This document shows positions 12,901-13,773 of a stretch of DNA of 13,773 nucleotides, piece after piece. The notes beneath the pieces were generated by a model that saw only the letters and a program-made list of their open reading frames with translations, searched no databases and was not told the origin of the DNA. The DNA is from an uncultured Candidatus Saccharibacteria bacterium. GTDB lineage: Bacteria > Patescibacteriota > Saccharimonadia > Saccharimonadales > Saccharimonadaceae. Position 1 is the stretch's first letter. The number at the start of each line of letters is the position of its first letter. A program made the translations under genes and the position numbers. The stretch is taken from NCBI GenBank assembly GCA_945916045.1, contig CAMEGH010000007.1:1-13773 (forward strand). Direction: 5' to 3'.

Positions 12901-13614
12901 TTACACGCGCGCTTCGATCGAAGCCAGCAAATCGCGTGCCGCCAAACGCGCCAAATCGTCTTTGCGTGTAAACACATCTGGCTTGTGCGCAATATCATCG
13001 GCAACGCGCACGGCGTGGCTCAAATCGCCGTTGATAATAAAGTGGTAATACGGAACTTCGAGCGCGCGACGCAGTTCTGCAATAGCGCTGTCGCGGCGTT
13101 TTGGCCATTCAACCTCAAACTCCTCTTCAGTGGCGTAGCGTTTGCGTAAACGTTCGCGCCAGGTATTAAAATCAGGCGGCAAAATAAAGATCGCCACCAC
13201 ATCCTGCGAAAGTTGCTTGTACTCATCCACCCCTTGTACATCAATGTCGGTAATAGCAATTTTACCTTGCTTGTAGGCATCTTCGACCTCTTTGGTTGAC
13301 GTACCATACACCACCGAACCATGCACAAACTTGGCTTCAATAAATTCCTGATTTTCGAGCATCGTATGCGCTTCATCCATCGAAACAAAGTTGTATTGCA
13401 AGCCATCCGTTTCGAGCGTGCCGTTTTCCATGCGCGGCGCCCGGGTGGTGTGCGACACAATATCTTTGTAGCCATCACGTTCAAGTAACTTGCCTTTGAT
13501 CGTATCTTTGCCCGCGCCAGAAATCCCCACCAATAGCACAATTTTAGCCGCCTGAATCAGCGCAATGCCCGCGCGCGAAGGTTGATAATTTGCAATAAGT
13601 TCTTTTACGTCCAT
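12901..13614 (-). CDS. gmk: Guanylate kinase
   Basis: A 237-residue enzyme phosphorylating GMP (or dGMP) to GDP with ATP, needed for purine nucleotide salvage and supply. The fold is typical: P-loop G-I-S-G-A-G-K-D-T (30-38), the GMP-binding segment S-H-T-T-R-A-P-R (54-61), D-G-L-Q-Y-N-F-V-S (70-78), Y-G-T-S (103-106), D-I-D-V-Q-G (123-128), and I-F-I-L-P-P (142-147) with R-L-R-K-R in the lid region. Two features are uncommon: an N-terminal extension of about 22 residues, and Asp37 after the P-loop lysine where Ser or Thr is usual in guanylate kinases. The ATG directly follows the lepA TAA, with AAGGGA inside the lepA end, so it is translationally coupled. A gap of 51 bp with the hrcA CIRCE follows. 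Confidence 0.93.
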   Translation of the reverse strand: MDVKELIANYQPSRAGIALIQAAKIVLLVGISGAGKDTIKGKLLERDGYKDIVSHTTRAPRMENGTLETDGLQYNFVSMDEAHTMLENQEFIEAKFVHGSVVYGTSTKEVEDAYKQGKIAITDIDVQGVDEYKQLSQDVVAIFILPPDFNTWRERLRKRYATEEEFEVEWPKRRDSAIAELRRALEVPYYHFIINGDLSHAVRVADDIAHKPDVFTRKDDLARLAARDLLASIEARV

Positions 13615-13773
13615 TTAATCCCTTTTTAACATTACCGTAAACGCCTCTGACGGAATTTCGACGTTGCCGAATTTCTTCATACGCTTTTTGCCCTTGGCTT
13701 GTTTGGCCAAAAGCTTTTTACGCCGTGAAACATCGCCGCCATAGAGCTTGGCGGTCACGTCTTTTCGATACGC
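13615..13773 (-). CDS. lepA: Elongation factor 4 (LepA), C-terminal end only
   Basis: The last 52 residues of a protein that continues past the right edge of the window. They read A-Y-R-K-D-V-T-A-K-L-Y-G-G-D-V, then R-R-K-K-L-L-A-K-Q-A-K-G-K-K-R-M-K, then G-N-V-E-I-P-S-E-A-F and a short end. This is the conserved C-terminal domain unique to EF4, which enters the peptidyl-transferase centre of the ribosome and promotes back-translocation. The GTPase domains are outside the window. TAA ends the gene right before the gmk ATG. Confidence 0.97.
   Translation of the reverse strand, partial: AYRKDVTAKLYGGDVSRRKKLLAKQAKGKKRMKKFGNVEIPSEAFTVMLKRD

Noticed and set aside
1..13773. CRISPR array, insertion sequence or prophage
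   Set aside because: No regularly spaced repeats, transposase-like reading frame, terminal inverted repeats or phage genes were seen on either strand.

Overview
The window looks like an ordinary chromosomal segment of a Candidate Phyla Radiation bacterium, most likely Candidatus Saccharibacteria (TM7) or a close relative. This is an inference from three things: small, densely packed genes with very short spacers; Gram-positive-style envelope genes (a single-membrane PspC protein, a MacB/FtsX-type ABC exporter, a secreted esterase) with no outer-membrane genes; and the style of the chaperone sequences. TAA, TAG and TGA all appear to act as stops and tryptophan is TGG throughout, so there is no sign of the UGA-recoding seen in Gracilibacteria/Absconditabacteria. 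No stretch of 300 bases lacks a gene; the largest gap is 9264-9494 (231 bp).

Almost everything reads on the minus strand, so in transcription order from the right end: the tail of lepA (elongation factor 4), gmk (guanylate kinase), then the heat-shock block hrcA-grpE, a convergent plus-strand gene for a secreted alpha/beta-hydrolase, then dnaK, an anchored extracellular protein of unknown function, and dnaJ. HrcA is the repressor of this block. Its CIRCE operators (9-bp inverted arms, 9-bp spacer) precede hrcA, dnaK and dnaJ, and dnaK has a second, degenerate copy at the predicted start of its mRNA. The regulon is therefore broken into three separately initiated units with one repressor and the same operator-to-promoter geometry. 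Intrinsic terminators follow grpE/esterase (shared, bidirectional), dnaK and dnaJ.

The left part holds an apparent envelope-stress/export operon: a PadR-family regulator, a fused HAAS-like/PspC/beta-rich membrane protein, a MacB-like FtsX permease and its ATPase, closed by a terminator at about 1243-1268. The permease gene carries a -1 frameshift close to its N-terminal end, so it is either broken or the sequence has an indel error. After it come three small envelope proteins without recognisable families.

The points most worth a second look are: (1) the predicted leaderless mRNAs of dnaJ, hrcA and padR, where an extended or near-consensus -10 box sits 6-8 nt before an ATG with no Shine-Dalgarno; (2) an HrcA about 100 residues shorter than usual, apparently without its insert (dimerisation) domain; (3) an esterase whose catalytic Ser and acidic residue are separated by about 380 residues, with a glutamate at the acid position; (4) the single-protein fusion of a HAAS-like segment, PspC and a GIN/LiaF-like C-terminal domain next to padR and an ABC exporter. 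I did not find CRISPRs, mobile elements, tRNA or rRNA genes.
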